This document shows positions 14,301-16,627 of a stretch of 16,627 nucleotides of DNA, in pieces. Both the position numbers and the translations under genes were made by a program. The notes below the pieces were generated by a model. It worked only from the letters and a program-made list of their open reading frames with translations, had not been told where the DNA came from and ran no database searches. Origin of the DNA: CAZLWA01 sp964563165. GTDB taxonomy: Bacteria; CLD3; SB21. Within the stretch, counting starts at the first letter, position 1; each line of letters starts with the position of its first letter. The stretch covers positions 1-16,627 of the forward strand of contig CAZLWA010000035.1 of NCBI GenBank assembly GCA_964563165.1. Direction: 5' to 3'.

Positions 14301-14361
14301 TTTTGTCATTTCGGATCGGACGCATCACCTTAATGGCAGCTCGCCCTGTATAATGACAAAA
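14301..14361. repeat. Perfect 10-bp inverted repeat overlapping a -10 box
   Basis: TTTTGTCATT (14301-14310) and AATGACAAAA (14352-14361) are exact reverse complements separated by 41 bases. The right arm begins inside TATAAT (14349-14354) and ends near the expected transcript start. This layout would suit a repressor binding two half-sites or one dimer per arm. A shorter GACAA (14283-14287) can also pair with the left arm. Confidence 0.5.
14349..14354 (+). promoter_or_regulatory. Candidate promoter -10 box for the TPR/receiver genes
   Basis: A perfect TATAAT preceded directly by TG. At 17-base spacing the -35 position reads CACCTT, which is poor, so the promoter may need an activator. The leader would be about 145 bases. 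An alternative is TTGCAT (14393-14398), 18 bases, TAAATT (14417-14422), giving a shorter leader. Sequence alone cannot choose between them. Confidence 0.35.
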
Positions 14362-14505
14362 ACCAACGGGCCGGAATCGTAAAAAATCGTAGTTGCATCT
14401 TTGGGTCAATTTGAGTTAAATTGCCGAGTTATCCGTTTTAGGGATCTCTTCTCCCTCAGCATGCCATATTATTATTTTTATATATAAATCATCAGGAGGA
14501 AATGT

Positions 14506-15657
14506 ATGGATCCACTGGGCATTAACAGCAATGTGTTGGCCGGAGGTAAGGTCTTTCACGTGCAAACCGCCGCCGATCGTAACGGGGTCATGCAGTCGGA
14601 GGTGTTCGAAGCCGGGCGTGTCATCACGGTACACAAAAAGAAGCTTGATGAAGCACAGGTCAAGAATTCGACCGAAGCGCAATTCCGCGGATTCCTGAAT
14701 ACGTTCCATCAGGAGATATCATGGGAGATCGAACTGCTGTTTTTCATCCGCGATAAAATCCGCACCATCAAACATGCCATCTCCAACAACAAGATGGGAT
14801 TGATCTTCATGCACAAAGGGATGTTGGAAGAGGCGATCGCCGAATTCGAACATGCGATTGAAAAAAGCCCGAATTTAGTTGAATCCTACAACAGCTTGGG
14901 GATCGCCTATACTCAGCAGGGCGACTACCCGCGCGCGATCCAAATTTTGGAAAAAGGCTGCCAACTGGAGCCCAATTATGCGGATGTGCACAATAATTTA
15001 GCTCTCGCTTACAGCAAAGTGCGGTTATACGAAAAAGCGCTGGCGGAATACCAGACGGCCATCAAGATCAACCCGCGTTACACGGAAGTTAATCTAAATA
15101 CCGGGACAACCCTTTTGGAGAGTGTAATATGGGACCCGGAGAATAAGGAACTGCCGCCGGTGGGGACCCGTAAAAGCCGGGCGCTGGAAATTTTCCAAAA
15201 ACTCCTGCACACAAAGACGGAATTCTCCGGTTTTCGGTTTTATTCATTGCGATTTGAAAAATTATTAAAACAGATTGCGACTGATGAGGTGGCTCAGGCG
15301 ATCCTCACCGCCCAGGAAATAAAAGATGCAATCCAAAAACCCAACTTGGACGAAACCGTGCACGGCTTTTACTTGAAATTCTTGTTCGGCGGCGCCGGCA
15401 AAGACGAAAAAGTACTCAATGATTATCGCACCCGGCTGGAAAAAGGCGTCGAAGAAAACCCGGACTACGCCGACCTTCACAACTCGCTGGGCATTGTCTA
15501 CTTGATTCAATGCCGTAATTTATTCATCCGGGCGATGGGCCAATTCAAGAAGGCATTTGAAATTAATCCGTCTTACAAGAACGCATACAAGAATTTCCGG
15601 CTCGTCCAAAATGACGGCCGTGAATTTCTCAATTTACTTCGCGCGATCTTGAAATAA
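14506..15657 (+). CDS. TPR protein with a conserved-looking N-terminal GGKxFHVQT module
   Basis: A 383-residue protein with no signal peptide or membrane segment, so probably cytoplasmic. Residues 1-75 form a small, likely beta-rich module containing LAGGKVFHVQTAADRNG, then SEVFEAGRVITVHKKKLDE. A similar GG(K/R)xFHVQTE block followed by a glycine turn and a Val-rich strand occurs at the N-terminus of some uncharacterised bacterial TPR proteins, as I recall. Four TPRs follow at about 91-206, with LGIAYTQQGDYPRAIQILEKG and NLALAYSKVRLYEKALAEYQTA the clearest. A less regular linker (207-318) leads to another TPR at about 321-355, whose helix turn is stretched by extra residues. TPRs are protein-docking scaffolds; the partner is unknown. 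The next gene, a receiver/PAS protein 125 bp on, suggests a signalling role. The ribosome site AGGAGG (14494-14499) is strong, with 6-base spacing. Confidence 0.85.
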   Translation: MDPLGINSNVLAGGKVFHVQTAADRNGVMQSEVFEAGRVITVHKKKLDEAQVKNSTEAQFRGFLNTFHQEISWEIELLFFIRDKIRTIKHAISNNKMGLIFMHKGMLEEAIAEFEHAIEKSPNLVESYNSLGIAYTQQGDYPRAIQILEKGCQLEPNYADVHNNLALAYSKVRLYEKALAEYQTAIKINPRYTEVNLNTGTTLLESVIWDPENKELPPVGTRKSRALEIFQKLLHTKTEFSGFRFYSLRFEKLLKQIATDEVAQAILTAQEIKDAIQKPNLDETVHGFYLKFLFGGAGKDEKVLNDYRTRLEKGVEENPDYADLHNSLGIVYLIQCRNLFIRAMGQFKKAFEINPSYKNAYKNFRLVQNDGREFLNLLRAILK

Positions 15658-15782
15658 AGGCTGTTAAAATCTTAATATTCCTTTTGAATCGGAAGTCCAT
15701 GGGTCTTGCTGGAGAGGTTTTCACCCGATTAATTGTAGAATAGAAAGCGGGATTATTTTGAGGATCTATTTAGGAGTCTGCG

Positions 15783-16627
15783 ATGCATAACAGGCTCCGA
15801 ATTGTAATGGTCGAAGATTCTGCCGCTGAAGCTGATCGCATTACCCAGGCGTTGCTCACTGCCGGAATGTTATTCGATTTCAAACGCGTGAACTCCAAAG
15901 AAGAGTTGATTCATGCGATGATCCATTTTTACCCGGAAGTTATTCTCTGCGATTCCTCCCTCGTACAGTTCGAAGCCAAAGAAGCCCTCCAGCTGGTAAA
16001 AGAGTTTTCACCTTTCACAACGGCCTTCATTCTATGGACCTCATCCAATGACGCGCATACGGCCGTTGAATGGATGAAAGCCGGCGTGGATGATTACATC
16101 CTCCAGAGTCAATCGTCCAGTTTATGTTCTGCCGTTCGGTTCGCGGTGAAGAGAAAAAAGGAGATGCTGACGGACGACCCGTTAAAAAACATTGCCGAAA
16201 ATGTTTCGGACCTCATTATCATCGTAGATAAGAAAGGTAAGTTTATTTATGCCAGTCCGTCCTACCGCGAATTGATGAACCGCCCTTCGATCGCAGAAAC
16301 AGATTTGTTCAGCGACGTTCATCCCGGTGACCGGGGACACGTCACCCAAATCTTTCGAGAGGTTATCGAAACGGGTATTGGCAAACGATCCGAATACCGC
16401 CTTCTCCAGCACGAGCAACGTTTCAAATTTGTCGAATCACAATGGAACGTCGTCCGTGATGAACACGAAAAAACCCGGCATGTGGTCATCGTAGCCCGCG
16501 TCATCACGAAGCGTAAGCGTGCCGAAGAGGCGCTCAAGGAAAACGTCAAGCATTTTCGTACGCTCATTGAAAATATTTCGGATGCTATCTCATTGATCAA
16601 CCCGTACGGCATTGTTCTATATACCAG
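15783..16627 (+). CDS. Receiver-PAS-PAS signalling protein (3' end outside the window)
   Basis: An open frame from ATG 15783 runs to the window end: 281 codons with no stop. Residues 1-120 are a response-regulator receiver domain: acidic pair E11 and D12 in VMVEDS, phosphoacceptor D57 in ILCDSS, T86 in LWTSSN, and KAGVDDYILQS. The near-invariant lysine after beta-strand 5 is Gln here (Q108). A PAS domain covers about 134-245 (NIAENVSDLIIIVDKKGKFIYASP), ending in the usual RVITKRKRAEEALKE linker. A second PAS begins at about 257 (FRTLIENISDAISLINPYG). More PAS domains and a histidine kinase or GGDEF output are likely downstream but unseen. AGGAG (15772-15776) lies 6 bases before the ATG. It follows the TPR gene on the same strand after 125 bp; I see no terminator in that gap. 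Confidence 0.85.
   Translation, partial: MHNRLRIVMVEDSAAEADRITQALLTAGMLFDFKRVNSKEELIHAMIHFYPEVILCDSSLVQFEAKEALQLVKEFSPFTTAFILWTSSNDAHTAVEWMKAGVDDYILQSQSSSLCSAVRFAVKRKKEMLTDDPLKNIAENVSDLIIIVDKKGKFIYASPSYRELMNRPSIAETDLFSDVHPGDRGHVTQIFREVIETGIGKRSEYRLLQHEQRFKFVESQWNVVRDEHEKTRHVVIVARVITKRKRAEEALKENVKHFRTLIENISDAISLINPYGIVLYT

Larger units (their letters stand above)
13937..14505. other. 569-bp non-coding region between divergent tadA and the TPR gene
   Basis: I find no convincing gene here on either strand. The left part is AT-rich, with a near-palindrome at 14063-14082 and a CTTTGTGTCCTTC-containing stretch (about 14020-14040) resembling dispersed intergenic sequence. A weak 6-bp stem TTTCGG/CCGAAA lies at 14188-14208. 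The right part holds a perfect TATAAT, a 10-bp inverted repeat and a 5-bp stem AGGGA/TCCCT at 14440-14456. The strong ribosome site AGGAGG (14494-14499) is 6 bases before the TPR start. It must hold the promoters of both flanking genes. Confidence 0.75.

Noticed and set aside
14334..14350. TGGCAG-containing sequence before the TPR gene considered as a sigma-54 promoter, because rpoN is nearby
   Set aside because: The bases 10 positions after GG are TG, not the required GC, so the -24/-12 pattern fails. Other TGGCA sites checked lie in coding DNA or also fail.
15658..15782. Gap between the TPR and receiver genes searched for a promoter or terminator
   Set aside because: TAGAAT near 15736 resembles a -10 box but has no acceptable -35 at 16-18 bases, and no stem with a T-run is present.

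Overview
This is a 16.6 kb stretch of an ordinary-looking Gram-negative bacterial chromosome with mid-range base composition. The outer-membrane lipopolysaccharide transport genes lptC, lptA and lptB, a lipoprotein signal on LptC, an exported heme protein and sigma-54 all point to a diderm. The mix of a DUF1573 domain, an M61 peptidase with a PDZ domain, a long LptA, a stand-alone B12-binding subunit and TPR/PAS signalling proteins fits a lineage of the FCB superphylum or a related candidate phylum. That placement is inference from gene content only; there is no rRNA gene to settle it. I saw no transposase, integrase, phage gene, tRNA or CRISPR array.

Layout. Bases 1-1037 (+) hold the 3' end of an xdhC-like gene and birA (biotin protein ligase). 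Bases 1064-5185 (-) hold a probable five-gene leftward series. In transcription order it is an exported DUF1573/diheme cytochrome c protein, a methylmalonyl-CoA-mutase-type B12-binding subunit, a HAD phosphatase-like protein, a SpoU/TrmH RNA methyltransferase and an MtaD/AtzA-type amidohydrolase. The 182-bp divergent region after it carries one plausible promoter facing each way.

Bases 5368-13389 (+) hold seven genes with short gaps or overlaps: recO, lptC, lptA, lptB, rpoN, an M61 peptidase with PDZ domain, and a UDP-glucuronate decarboxylase. lptC/lptA overlap by 4 bp and lptA/lptB by 1 bp, so the three Lpt proteins are translationally coupled. LptB powers LPS extraction, and LptC and LptA form the periplasmic bridge. 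The permeases LptF and LptG are not here. rpoN after lptB is a gene order also known in proteobacteria. The nucleotide-sugar enzyme at the end could supply UDP-xylose for surface glycans.

Between the sugar gene and the convergent tadA (13481-13936, -) lies the most unusual feature: an uninterrupted, in-register array of fourteen 7-bp units (13386-13483). It fills the whole intergenic space and contributes the stop codons of both genes. A 569-bp non-coding region follows (13937-14505), with a perfect TATAAT box overlapping one arm of a perfect 10-bp inverted repeat. It leads into a TPR protein with a distinctive N-terminal module (14506-15657) and a receiver-PAS-PAS signalling protein cut by the window edge (15783 onward).

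I see mainly housekeeping genes and no clearly new multi-gene system. The best leads are the heptamer array, the TPR/receiver pair with its long leader, the DUF1573-cytochrome c fusion and an insertion in sigma-54.
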